A program made the position numbers and the translations under genes. A model generated the notes under the pieces. It had not been told where the DNA came from. It saw only the letters and a program-made list of their open reading frames with translations, and did not search any database. 64,000 nt of DNA from G965220075 sp965220075 (lineage in GTDB: Bacteria; Chloroflexota; UBA11872). Below are positions 1-8,556 of this stretch, in pieces. The stretch is taken from the NCBI GenBank assembly GCA_965220075.1, contig OZ244806.1, positions 744,001 through 808,000 on the forward strand, read 5' to 3'. Position 1 is the stretch's first letter, and the number at the start of each line of letters is the position of its first letter.

Positions 1-212
1 AGCGATCCAGCCGCGCGCTTGAGAACGCGATGTCCGCGCCCGTGTGGTCCGAGCCGCGCGCCAGACTGGACTACGCGGCCGTGCGCCACGCCCTGACACT
101 CGAGCCGGTCGAACCGGCAACCGAACCCGTGGCGCTTCTGATCGCCGCGCAAGTAGGAAACGTGCGGCTGATCGACAACATCGTGCGCGGCGTAAGCCTG
201 GTCCGCGGGTAG
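1..212 (+). CDS. panC: Pantoate--beta-alanine ligase (PanC), C-terminal end only
   Basis: The reading frame is open from the left edge of the window (first full codon at position 3) and closes with TAG at 210-212, giving about 69 residues. It ends in the pattern YAAVRHALTLEPVEP...LLIAAQVGNVRLIDNI. That matches the conserved C-terminus of PanC, where the segment ahead of RLIDNI closes the ATP/pantoate-binding domain. PanC condenses pantoate with beta-alanine in coenzyme A synthesis. The catalytic N-terminal part lies outside the window, so the call rests on the tail alone. A ketopantoate reductase (the preceding pathway step) is present at 32705-33673 but is not linked to it. It converges on proC, with 44 bases between the two stop codons. 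Confidence 0.7.
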   Translation, partial: RSSRALENAMSAPVWSEPRARLDYAAVRHALTLEPVEPATEPVALLIAAQVGNVRLIDNIVRGVSLVRG

Positions 213-256
213 CCCGACGCTCACCCGCTACGGCGATGGCCTGCGCGCAATCTGCC

Positions 257-1060
257 TCAGCCAAGCTCCTGCGCGCGCCGGTAAGCGGCTTGAACGGCGT
301 CCCGAAAGATTGCCCGCAAACCCTTGGCGTCAAAAACGTCCAGCGCGGCCGCCGTGGTGCCGCCGGGGGAAGTGACCGCGCGACGCAGGTTCTCAGGTGA
401 GTCCCCGGCCTCCTCCCAGAGCGCCACGGACCCTGCCAGCGTCTCCCGCACCAGCGTCTCGGCGACGGCGCGGTCGATACCGACCGAGACGGCCGCGTCT
501 ATCCAGCCTTCGGCCATCAGGAAGACGTAAGCCGGGCCGCTGCCGTGCACCGCCGTGGCCGCGTCCACCAGAGCTTCGTCCTGAACTTCGAGCTCGACGC
601 CGAGCGCCCCCAGGATTCGGCGCGTCAAGTCGCGGTCGTCGTCGGCCACCGCCCCGCCAACCATCCACACCGATACGCCGCGGCCCACTTGCGCCGGTGT
701 GTTGGGCATGGCTCGGACCACCCGACCCGTGCTCAGCTGGTCGGCAAGCGTTGCCAGCTTGACCCCGGCCATGATCGAAAGCACCAGCTGGTCGGGAGTA
801 AGCGCGTCGCGCAGCGGCGCCGCGAGCGCCGCGAAGCTTTGCGGCTTGACCGCCAGCACTACTACCCGCGCGTCACGCAGACCTTCCGGCGCGCCGGCGC
901 CGCGCGCAACGCCGTAGTTGGAAACAACCGCGTCCAAACGCTCCCGGTCCGGATCGTTCGCGATGATGTCGGTCGGCTCGGCTGCCCGCCGCGCCAGCAG
1001 CCCGCGGATCAGGCCCGCGCCCATCGCGCCTACCCCGAACACCGCGATCTTTTTGCCCAT
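257..1060 (-). CDS. proC: Pyrroline-5-carboxylate reductase
   Basis: ProC reduces 1-pyrroline-5-carboxylate to proline with NAD(P)H in the cytoplasm. The product is 267 residues, a normal length for the family. The N-terminal Rossmann motif GVGAMG lies at residues 9-14, and NPDRE-like contacts follow. The C-terminal dimerisation and active-site part has HGSGPAYVFLMAEG and VTSPGGTTAAAL, both family signatures. An in-frame start lies 51 bases further upstream. The ATG at 1058-1060 is preferred because GGAGGT (1066-1071 on the minus strand) precedes it by five bases and the protein then begins directly with MGKKIAVFG. The gene lies 68 bases downstream of comEC on the same strand and may be cotranscribed with it. 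Confidence 0.95.
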   Translation of the reverse strand: MGKKIAVFGVGAMGAGLIRGLLARRAAEPTDIIANDPDRERLDAVVSNYGVARGAGAPEGLRDARVVVLAVKPQSFAALAAPLRDALTPDQLVLSIMAGVKLATLADQLSTGRVVRAMPNTPAQVGRGVSVWMVGGAVADDDRDLTRRILGALGVELEVQDEALVDAATAVHGSGPAYVFLMAEGWIDAAVSVGIDRAVAETLVRETLAGSVALWEEAGDSPENLRRAVTSPGGTTAAALDVFDAKGLRAIFRDAVQAAYRRAQELG

Positions 1061-1128
1061 GGCGGACCTCCAACAGGCGAGCACCGGATCGTACCGCGGC
1101 CCGCGGCGCAACAGCGCGCGGCGGCGCC

Positions 1129-3357
1129 TCAGGAAGGTACGCGCACCTGGAACGTTACGCCGTCGGCTCGAACCGTGGGTGAGCCGGCATGGACGGCAAA
1201 CGAGTCGTGAGTCGTGTCAGCCGCTGCGAGCGAGCCGTCGGCTAGCACGGGTCGCGCGGCGAATACGGACCGGGTGGGATGGGGCGCCAGCACGAGCTGA
1301 GCGCCCGTGGCGGCAAGAAAGCCGGGCGTGAGAAACTCTGGATCCACAGGGCGGCCCAGGATCAGCAGGTCGGCGCGCAGATCGCTGGGAGGAGGCGCGT
1401 CGCCCGACGCGGGCGCTACGGCTAACACAACATGAGGTGTGCGCACTGTCACCCACCTCTCGCCGGACTCCGTCACGAAGTCAGCCCGCAGGGTATCCAC
1501 CGCTACCTTTTCGCCCGCCGTTATGGGCGTGCGACGTCCGCGATCCGGCGTCACCAGCGCCGGGCCAAGAGCGTGCCGGGAAGACGCCAGGATGCGCTCG
1601 ATCGGTCGCTCCTCCAGAATCGCCAGCGCCGTGTGCGCCACCCGACCGCCCGATTCCGGAATCAGCGCCGCGTCTATTGGCGGATCCCAGCGGGGCAGCG
1701 CCCGATCGAGCGTAAGCCTCCGCATGCGGCTTCCAACCACGACCAGATCGTTGCTCCCATGGCGCACGTAAACCGTGGGCCGGCCCGGTCCGAATTCGGC
1801 CGTGACGTAGCTGGCGCCGTCGTCCAGGAAGCGCGGTAAGGCGCTCCAGGCGAGCGCGGGCGGAACCACCAGCGCGATGGCTGTCAGCACGTACAAGGCC
1901 CTGGCCGGCAGCCGCGTTGCGGCCAACTCCAACCGCTCGCGCCGTGCGCGTCCCAGCAGCACCACCGCAAGCGCGATGCATACATACGAGGCGGCGGCGT
2001 GCGCGAGGTCGTACCCCTCCACCGGTACCGACGCACCCGGCAGTGCCGCGGCTAGCTGGGCTGCCCGGATGAGGTACTCGAGCGGAAGCCAGGCCGCCCA
2101 GGCCACCGTCTCCGCGCCCGGCCATCCCGCCGCGGCCCAGAGCGCCGCCGGAACTCCCGTGACCATGATCCAGGGCGGGGCCGCCAGAGCCAGCAGATTC
2201 GCCGGCACCGACATTAGCTGCAAGCGTCCGAAGGTGTGCGCGATGAGCGGCGTGACCATCAGGCTGGCGGCCAGTGTCACGGCCAGAAACTCCGCTCCCA
2301 GCGTCGGGATGCGTAGGCGCCCTCTCAGGAATCGAGCCAGCGGCGCGGCTATCACGATGAGACCCACCGTGCCCGCGAAGGAGAGCTGAAATCCGACGTC
2401 GGCGAGCGCGGCCGGTTGCACCAGTACTATCCCCGCGGCCGCCAGCGCCAGCGCGGTGAGCGCATCCGCGTCGCGGCCCAGCATCCAGGCCAGCAGGATC
2501 AGTTCACCCATGATCGCGGCGCGCACCACGCTGGGCTCGCCTCCCGCCAGCACGGCGTAGAGCGGCAGCAGAACCATCGCCACCCCTACCCCGTAGCGCC
2601 CGATCGCCCAGCCGGCCAGACTGCGAATAGCAAGCGCGATGAGGGTCACGTTGAAGCCCGAGATCGCAACGATGTGGATAAGCCCGGAACGCACGAAGTC
2701 ATCGCGCAACGCGGTCGGCAGGCCGCTGCGCACGCCCACGAGCATGGCGGAGAGCAGCGACCCGTGCGGCTCCGGCAACGCGTCCCGAATGCTGGCGTCG
2801 ATGTGACTCCGCAGAGCCGTCAGCCAGTCGACCTCGCTGGGGCCGGGGTCGTGAACGATTCGTACCTCATCCATGTCCACCCGGCCCGCGAAGACCTCTG
2901 TGTGGGGTTCGAGCCGGTTGCGCCCACGCGAAGGCGCCGGCTCGAACGCGCCTTCCACCAGCACGCGCGCGCCCGGCGGCGCCAGCGCGCGGTGTGTGAA
3001 GGTCTCCACTCGGCCTGTGGCAGGCATGGCCTCCGCGAAGCCATCCAGCCGCGCCCTCTCTATCTGGATCGTGCGCCTGGCCCCGGGCGGGTCGTCCAGC
3101 ACCGTGCCTTCAATCGCGACCTCGGCGCCGGGACCGGCGGTCAACAGCGGTGTTTGCGACCCAAGATGATGCGCGCCGCGAGCCAGGCCGAGCGCTAACG
3201 CCCCCACGAGAATCAGCGCCGCGAGCCGTCTCGGCCAGCGGATCACGCCGAGCGCGCCCACTGCGGCCAGAAGGACCGTCAGCCACCAGGGCGGCGGTCC
3301 CCACCAGCCGGTGGCGGCCACGCCCAGCAATACCGCCGCGGCCAGCCAGACGGTCAC
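1129..3357 (-). CDS. comEC: ComEC/Rec2-type DNA uptake channel with a degenerate metallo-beta-lactamase domain
   Basis: ComEC forms the inner-membrane channel for single-stranded DNA in natural transformation. The 742-residue product begins with several hydrophobic helices and has the Competence-domain signature around residues 200-240 (SAMLVGVRSGLP, VAISGFNVTLIAL). A second signature, ADVGFQLSFAGT, lies near residue 320, followed by a run of membrane helices. The soluble C-terminal part (about residues 510-742) sits where the metallo-beta-lactamase-like nuclease domain normally is. I see no HxHxDH metal motif there and no VGQGDA-type start, so that domain looks catalytically dead. The start is GTG and overlaps the comEA-like stop by four bases (GTGA), which indicates translational coupling. 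Confidence 0.9.
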   Translation of the reverse strand: MTVWLAAAVLLGVAATGWWGPPPWWLTVLLAAVGALGVIRWPRRLAALILVGALALGLARGAHHLGSQTPLLTAGPGAEVAIEGTVLDDPPGARRTIQIERARLDGFAEAMPATGRVETFTHRALAPPGARVLVEGAFEPAPSRGRNRLEPHTEVFAGRVDMDEVRIVHDPGPSEVDWLTALRSHIDASIRDALPEPHGSLLSAMLVGVRSGLPTALRDDFVRSGLIHIVAISGFNVTLIALAIRSLAGWAIGRYGVGVAMVLLPLYAVLAGGEPSVVRAAIMGELILLAWMLGRDADALTALALAAAGIVLVQPAALADVGFQLSFAGTVGLIVIAAPLARFLRGRLRIPTLGAEFLAVTLAASLMVTPLIAHTFGRLQLMSVPANLLALAAPPWIMVTGVPAALWAAAGWPGAETVAWAAWLPLEYLIRAAQLAAALPGASVPVEGYDLAHAAASYVCIALAVVLLGRARRERLELAATRLPARALYVLTAIALVVPPALAWSALPRFLDDGASYVTAEFGPGRPTVYVRHGSNDLVVVGSRMRRLTLDRALPRWDPPIDAALIPESGGRVAHTALAILEERPIERILASSRHALGPALVTPDRGRRTPITAGEKVAVDTLRADFVTESGERWVTVRTPHVVLAVAPASGDAPPPSDLRADLLILGRPVDPEFLTPGFLAATGAQLVLAPHPTRSVFAARPVLADGSLAAADTTHDSFAVHAGSPTVRADGVTFQVRVPS

Positions 3358-3710
3358 GGGTCGAAGGCGAGCAAGGGCGCAATGCGCGCAACCGTCGCCG
3401 CCGGAATCCCGATCTCGAGCAGCGTCTCCGGATCCCTAATCGGGCCGAACAGCCAGCGATAGGCGACGATGCGGGCGGCGTAGCTTTCCCCAATTCCCGG
3501 CAGCGCTTCGGCCAACTCCTGAGCATCGAGCCGGTTTACCGGCGCCTCACCGCTGCCGACCGTCACCGGTTCCGTCACGGAGGGCTCCGGGGTCGGCGCG
3601 GTGGGGAACGGCGCGCTCGGCGCCGGCGCCAGCAGCGCCAGGGCGATGGCCGCCGGCGCCATGACCAGTCCGATCCACCCAAGCGAACGGCGGCCGCGCG
3701 TCGATGCCAT
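3354..3710 (-). CDS. comEA: ComEA-like helix-hairpin-helix DNA-binding protein
   Basis: This 118-residue protein has a hydrophobic N-terminal anchor (IGLVMAPAAIALALLAP, about residues 13-29). A proline/threonine-rich spacer follows, then a C-terminal helix-hairpin-helix region starting VNRLDAQELAEALPGIG and containing ESYAARIVAYR. In the family, ComEA is an anchored double-stranded-DNA receptor that hands DNA to ComEC. The gene order comEA-comEC with a four-base overlap supports that role. The second hairpin (PETLLEIGIPAATVARI) is less canonical. The start is the ATG at 3708-3710. No pilus or other competence genes are in the window, so whether this organism is transformable cannot be judged here. 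Confidence 0.8.
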   Translation of the reverse strand: MASTRGRRSLGWIGLVMAPAAIALALLAPAPSAPFPTAPTPEPSVTEPVTVGSGEAPVNRLDAQELAEALPGIGESYAARIVAYRWLFGPIRDPETLLEIGIPAATVARIAPLLAFDP

Positions 3711-3911
3711 GTAACCGGATGATCAGAGGGGAGCTAGCTTGATGGAGATACGTTGTCGCTCTTTAGGCGTCAAGTCGCCCGGGCTTGGCGTGTCGGCGTG
3801 CGCGCGCCTTTCGACCTCTGGGGGCGCCGCGCGGCCTGCCCGAAGCCCTTGTCTAAGAGCGCGACCGCGCCGCTGCTAGGTCTCCGAATCTTATACGCGC
3901 GCTACTAGCGT

Positions 3912-4814
3912 TCAAGACGGGGCTACGAGTCGCTCCAGGAAGGAGAGCGCCTCCGCCTCCGTCCGTGCGTCGATTGCCGCGCCGGGTCTGAGATTGACGC
4001 TCATGTCGGTGGGTGCCCAGAGTCCGCCGACAGGCGCCGTGGCACGGCCGCAGAGCTCTTCGTACAGCTCGAACTTGCGCTCCCGGTCGCCCTCCGCAAC
4101 GCAGCACTCGAACAGGCTCAGGAAGTCTGGCTCATGCTCTTTGAGGTAACGGACGGCCGCCTTCTCGCCGTACCAGGGCAAGCCGCGCATCATGAAGTAG
4201 CCCACGAACAGATCCGCCAGCGCGTGGAGCAACCGCACGTCCAGCGCCGTGCGATAGACCTCATCGGACGACGAGAGCATCCGCCGGTTGTGCCGTAGGT
4301 TGTAGTTGACGCTGTCCCAATACGTGTCAGCGGAATCTCGCGGCGTCTCGCTGACCGCGCATCCCGCGCGCATCTTCCCCTGCGCCCGTGCCAGGTTGCC
4401 GTGGCGGTCGAACGCGATCCTGCCGGATTCCAGCAACCGGGCTATTCGCCCCGGCCATTCCTCCGGATCGAAAACCCTGTTACCCGCCGTGATCTCGCCG
4501 ATCTCCGCCGTAGTCGCGAACAGCATGTCGCCCAGGCGGCCGTCGATGTGCATCACCGCCCCTTGCAGTGGCGGGGCGCCGTCCGCCAGAACGATGACGA
4601 GGTCGTAGTCGCTGGAGGGCGCCAGCGGCCCTTGGCCCGTCGTTCCCACCAGCACGACGCCCTCGACGGCGCTTTTGTTGGAAAGCCTCTCAAGGAGCGC
4701 TTGAAGCGACGTGTCGATGGTCGGCGATGGACGCGTTTGGCGGCGGGAGGTCACAACGGCCGGACTCGTTCGGTGGACGGGCTCAGATTCTCCATCACGT
4801 GGCGCGGGCCGCAC
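3912..4814 (-). CDS. Nucleotidyltransferase-fold protein (kanamycin-nucleotidyltransferase-like)
   Basis: The 300-residue protein has a Pol-beta-type nucleotidyltransferase core at about residues 50-75: GTTGQGPLAPSSDYDLVIVL is the G-(S/T)-...-D-x-D pattern that binds the metal-NTP complex. The remainder is helical, with conserved-looking YWDSVNYNLRHNRRML and a late helical bundle, and resembles proteins that transfer a nucleotide to small molecules. No substrate can be named. The first codon given is GTG at 4812-4814. The first 30 or so residues are low complexity, so the true start may be further in. It is flanked upstream by the broken HAD/HIT gene on the same strand, with a 68-base gap. 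Confidence 0.65.
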   Translation of the reverse strand: MRPAPRDGESEPVHRTSPAVVTSRRQTRPSPTIDTSLQALLERLSNKSAVEGVVLVGTTGQGPLAPSSDYDLVIVLADGAPPLQGAVMHIDGRLGDMLFATTAEIGEITAGNRVFDPEEWPGRIARLLESGRIAFDRHGNLARAQGKMRAGCAVSETPRDSADTYWDSVNYNLRHNRRMLSSSDEVYRTALDVRLLHALADLFVGYFMMRGLPWYGEKAAVRYLKEHEPDFLSLFECCVAEGDRERKFELYEELCGRATAPVGGLWAPTDMSVNLRPGAAIDARTEAEALSFLERLVAPS

Positions 4815-4882
4815 TCGCGGTCGGAGCTAGCCAGCCGCTTTGGCGACCGGCGGATTCGGGGGTCGGTTAGGAGCGCCGGCGT

Positions 4883-5534
4883 CTAAAGATATCGCTGGAC
4901 CCGCGCCGCAACCTCGGCGCGATCTTCGCAGGGAATTGCGGGACCCCGATCAGGCCGCGCACCACCGTCATTCTCGTAGCGGGGGACAACATGCACGTGG
5001 AAATGCGGAACCTCTTGGCCCGACGCGTCGATTTTGAAGTTCTGAAGGTCGGGAGCGCCGTTCGTGACCAGCGCCAGACGCAAGCGGCGCGTGAGTATCG
5101 GCAACACCTCGGCGGCGTCCTGGAACACGCTGAATAGCCCTCTACGCTCCGTTCGGAAGCTCTCGGATAGTTGTTGGGCAAAGACAGGATCGTCGATCCC
5201 ATGGCTTGCCAGCGCGCGGCGCCAGGCGTCGCGGCGATACGCGGGCGCCCAGGCGCGCAATCGCCGGAGCTCGGCGGTGTCGCCTTCAAACTCGGACCAT
5301 AGACCCTCCCATGAGCTGATCCCGATTGATCGGCAGTACCCGATATGGTCGGAGGCCCTCCAGATCTCACGCGCGCACGTGCGAGCTGAGCGCGCCAGGA
5401 CACTAGGGTCGAGCCCAAAACGCTTCTGGGCGGGGGCCGCACGCGGTCAGGAATGCGGCCTCGGCCGCCTTCTCCTCCACGATCAGCGTGTCGTCCAAAT
5501 CGATCAGCAGCGCCTCGATCCGCATGTGCGTCAT
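4883..5534 (-). pseudogene. Chimeric HAD-hydrolase/HIT gene with an internal frameshift
   Basis: The frame beginning at ATG 5532-5534 encodes a HAD N-terminus with the motif-I sequence LLIDLDDTL. After AAFLTAC, in a C-rich run near 5424-5434, a one-base shift is needed to continue into QKRFGLDPSVLARS... and then the frame that ends at 4883. That second part carries HAD motif II (LALVTNGAPDLQ). At about 5020-5025 the HAD sequence stops after KIDASG and continues directly as GQEVPHFHVHVVPR, the active-site strand and C-terminus of a histidine-triad (HIT) protein. HAD motifs III and IV and the HIT N-terminal half are absent. The ASG at the junction is a plausible shared sequence for a deletion joining two genes. 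It is almost certainly non-functional as a HAD enzyme. Confidence 0.75.
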
Positions 5535-5654
5535 CGCGGCGAGGTCACCGTTGGCGCGACGCGCGAACCTTGGACTTCGACCATCCTTCCGCGCCGCTTG
5601 TTGAGTTTTGTGACAACTCCCCGTTCGCCCCAGGTCAGGACCTGCGCGGCGGGC

Positions 5655-6977
5655 CTACGACGGCACACGCAGCCCGCCGAGCAGCTCGTCCGTGATGTAG
5701 CGTCCCAACGCGAACAGCTTGCGGTCCGTGTACCAGAAGATGCGGTGCCCCGGACGTTCGCTCAGGCTGGAGTACATCGACTGCCACCGGAGATAGTTGG
5801 GAAACACCCCCACGTTGTCGGTGTCGCAGAAGAGCATCGGCTCACTGAACCAGATGGGCTGATGGGCGCTCTCCCTGTACTCGCCCACCGCCATGAACTG
5901 CGGCCGTCGGCTGTTCAGGTTGAGAGGACCCAGCCCTCCGTATCCGTAGCCGTCGTGATTCTGGAGGAACAGCAGATAGCGTCCGTCCTCGAATCGATAG
6001 ATCGGCGACGGTGCGATGGGATTGAGCATCGGGTCGCCGTCGTCGCGGAATCGCAGCACCTCAGTCGGGCGCCACGAATGCCCGTCATTGTCCGAAACGG
6101 TGTACCAGAGGTTGCCGTTGGCCGTGCGCATCTCGGTGAAGAGCCGCCCGTCTGGCAGCAGCACGATCCCCGGCTCCTGCGCGAACGAAACACCCAGCGA
6201 GGCCTGCGGCTCGAACGTGCACGGCACCGGGATCAGGTCCTCGCTATCGGGGAGAAACGTGACCTCCAGGTCGCGCGGGTCGGGACCCTCGTCCGCGTTG
6301 TCGAAGCGCAGGAATTCCGAGCGCACGTCCCCGAACTCGTGGGGGCGCGGCGCTTGAAAGGGCGCCGTGGGGCCGCCGCCCAGGTGGCTCGCGTCCGACA
6401 GCGGAACCACCTCGGGCGAGGCGCTGCGTGAGATCGGAACGATCGGCCGGTCCTTGGCGTCTCTGATCGCGGCTTGCCAGACGATTCCGTGGCCGGGGAC
6501 TTTCGGGTCTGGATGATCCCTTTTGGTGCGCCGGTACGGGATCTCGATCTCGCCGTCGATCCAGGTCCGCCCATCGTCGTCCGAGTAATGGCAGCGCAGC
6601 ACTGCGTTCGACCGACTGCGCCCTATGCCTGGAGAGGCGTTATACACGCAATAGATACGCCCGCTCTTGCTCATGATCGGAAACCCGAACATTCCGCCCA
6701 GGCCGTACGTCTCCGCGCCCCCCGCGATGCGCTGTGTAGGCGTCCAGGTTCGCCCGTCGTCCTGGCTGCGCGCGCAGACCACCTGGCCGTCCCGTCCCGG
6801 CCCCTGAATTTGCATCGTCCAGATCGCAAGCAACGCACCGCCCGGCGTGTACTCCACCAGCACGTGATCCACGTGCTCCGCAGGCTCCACGGGCACCCTG
6901 GGAAGATGAAGGATGAGATCGGGATCGGTCCGCCGCCACTCGTCCGTGAAGCATTCGTAGTCGCCCTTGACGGCCAT
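5655..6977 (-). CDS. Sialidase-superfamily (BNR/Asp-box) protein
   Basis: The 440-residue product has three clear Asp-box repeats (S-x-D-x-G-x-T/S-W): SQDDGRTW at residues 71-78, SDDDGRTW at about 132-139, and SDNDGHSW near residue 295. These hairpin turns mark the six-bladed sialidase beta-propeller. Arginine-containing segments such as FPIMSKSGRIYC and RLFTEMRTANGNLWYTVSDN resemble the family's substrate-site strands. Exo-alpha-sialidases cleave terminal sialic acids, but many bacterial members of this fold act on other glycans, so the substrate is open. No signal peptide is visible, which suggests a cytoplasmic location or another export route. The start is the ATG at 6975-6977. Confidence 0.8.
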   Translation of the reverse strand: MAVKGDYECFTDEWRRTDPDLILHLPRVPVEPAEHVDHVLVEYTPGGALLAIWTMQIQGPGRDGQVVCARSQDDGRTWTPTQRIAGGAETYGLGGMFGFPIMSKSGRIYCVYNASPGIGRSRSNAVLRCHYSDDDGRTWIDGEIEIPYRRTKRDHPDPKVPGHGIVWQAAIRDAKDRPIVPISRSASPEVVPLSDASHLGGGPTAPFQAPRPHEFGDVRSEFLRFDNADEGPDPRDLEVTFLPDSEDLIPVPCTFEPQASLGVSFAQEPGIVLLPDGRLFTEMRTANGNLWYTVSDNDGHSWRPTEVLRFRDDGDPMLNPIAPSPIYRFEDGRYLLFLQNHDGYGYGGLGPLNLNSRRPQFMAVGEYRESAHQPIWFSEPMLFCDTDNVGVFPNYLRWQSMYSSLSERPGHRIFWYTDRKLFALGRYITDELLGGLRVPS

Positions 6978-7123
6978 TCTCTTGTCCCTCCCGGCCTGTG
7001 CCGCGCTGCGCGCTCAGGCGGCCTGTGGAGAGCTTAGCCAATCGCTCAAGGCGGCGATCTTCCGCGCGCGGGACGCTACTGCTCGCGCGGCGAAGGCGGT
7101 TTCCGAAATCGCCGGCCCGTCGC

Positions 7124-8305
7124 TCAGGTCGGGGCCGCGTTGGCCGCGGCCAGCGCCGGCCTGATTTCCTGCGCGAACCACTCCAGATTGGCGCGCATGG
7201 CGGACGGCGGCACGCCCAGACTGCCCGTCTGCACGAACAGCCGCTCCATGCCGGGAAACCGCTCCTGTAGCTCAAGAATCTTGTCGCGAATCAGCTCCGG
7301 CGGACCGCACACCCAGACACCGTCGGCGTCGGCGTCTTCGATCGTCGGCAGCCCGGCGCTGCGCGCCCGCGCGCCGTTGGCGGTGGCGCGCACCTGCTCC
7401 GCGCTGAGATGCGGGAAGCGTCCCAGCGGCGCCAGCGCCTTGAGCTGCTCTTCGTACCAGGGGGCCGCCTCTTCCAGAGCTTTGGCGCGGCTGTCGGCGA
7501 GGTGCATCTGGAACCCGATCGCCAAGTCCTGTCCCAGTGCGGTCTCGCGCCCCGCGCGCGCCAGCCCTTCTCGATAGAGGCGTGCGACCTCATCGGCGCG
7601 GCCTTCCGGCGCGATGCCGCCCGCGATCACTCCCTTGATCCCGTGCCGTGCCATGAAGTCGAATCCGCGCGGGGTGGCGCTGGCGATCGGTTGCCACACG
7701 TCCAGCGGTCCGTGCTGTGGGCGCGGGACCAACGTGAGGTCGCGCAACGGCCTGAGTCCGTGCGCGATCTCGGGAGGCAGGCGGTAGTGCGCCCCCCTAT
7801 GCCTGAAGCTCGGCTCGTTCCACGCCGTCAGGATGATCGCGACTTGCTCTTCGAACAGATCGCGGTTGGCCGCGTCGTCCCGCAGCGGTGCGCCCAGCGA
7901 CTCTACCTCGCGGGCGATGTATCCCCGCCCGATCCCGAATCTCACCCGGCCCCCGGTCAGTATGTCGACCGTTGCGTAGTCCTCCGCTAGGCGCAGCGGG
8001 TGCCAGGCGGTGACTGTGTTGAAGAACGCTCCGAAGTTCAGCCTGTCCGTTATGTGCGCCAGGTGGAGCGCCAGCAAGGGGATATTCGGGATGCCGCCGT
8101 AACCCTCACGCTGAAAATGGTGCTCCGCCAGCCACAGCGTGTCGTAGCCGGTGCGGTCCATAAGCTCCGCGAACGCCTCGGCTTCTTCGTACGTCGTGGC
8201 GAGCTTTCGATCCGGCGCCCGCCGCTCGTGCGCCGGCGGACCGTCGAAGCCGAGGTCGTCCATTTCGACGTGGCCGCCGTAGAAGGCGTCGAATCTTGTG
8301 ATCAT
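7124..8305 (-). CDS. LLM-class (luciferase-like) flavin-dependent oxidoreductase
   Basis: This is a 393-residue TIM-barrel monooxygenase of the bacterial-luciferase superfamily. These enzymes use reduced FMN or F420 to oxidise small organic substrates. Typical segments are ITRFDAFYGGH at the start, DTLWLAEHHFQREGYGG near residue 55, LNFGAFFNTVTAWHPLRLAEDYATVDILTGGR, then RVRFGIGRGY (FMN phosphate loop), and WQPIASATPRGFDFMARHGIKG. I chose the ATG at 8303-8305 rather than the in-frame start at 8350, because it begins the first strand at once. Amplified families of these enzymes are characteristic of SAR202-type Chloroflexota, which agrees with the rest of the window. Substrate unknown. Confidence 0.88.
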   Translation of the reverse strand: MITRFDAFYGGHVEMDDLGFDGPPAHERRAPDRKLATTYEEAEAFAELMDRTGYDTLWLAEHHFQREGYGGIPNIPLLALHLAHITDRLNFGAFFNTVTAWHPLRLAEDYATVDILTGGRVRFGIGRGYIAREVESLGAPLRDDAANRDLFEEQVAIILTAWNEPSFRHRGAHYRLPPEIAHGLRPLRDLTLVPRPQHGPLDVWQPIASATPRGFDFMARHGIKGVIAGGIAPEGRADEVARLYREGLARAGRETALGQDLAIGFQMHLADSRAKALEEAAPWYEEQLKALAPLGRFPHLSAEQVRATANGARARSAGLPTIEDADADGVWVCGPPELIRDKILELQERFPGMERLFVQTGSLGVPPSAMRANLEWFAQEIRPALAAANAAPT

Positions 8306-8556
8306 CGGAGCCTGCTCGGTCCCGGTTGGCGCGGCCGTATCCCCGTCCACGCGGGATCATAGCGAACGACCGCACGCGCCCCCGTGGGCACTGAACTTAG
8401 CGTCACCGCTCACCCGCACGCCCGGCGCGTCTTGCCGCCCTAGTAGTGGGCTGTTACCCTCATGCGCTGCATTGCGCCCGCCCCAGAGTCACGGTGGGAG
8501 AGGCCCCCAACAGTCGCTGCGGCACTCCCGCATCACACGACGGTGACCATGGTTCG

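Noticed and set aside
2416..3198. Large plus-strand frame opposite comEC
   Set aside because: Shadow of a GC-rich gene. Composition is Arg/Gln/His-rich with no motif, and comEC is certain.
5064..6431. 455-residue plus-strand frame opposite the sialidase
   Set aside because: Antisense to a gene with three Asp boxes. No recognisable domain.
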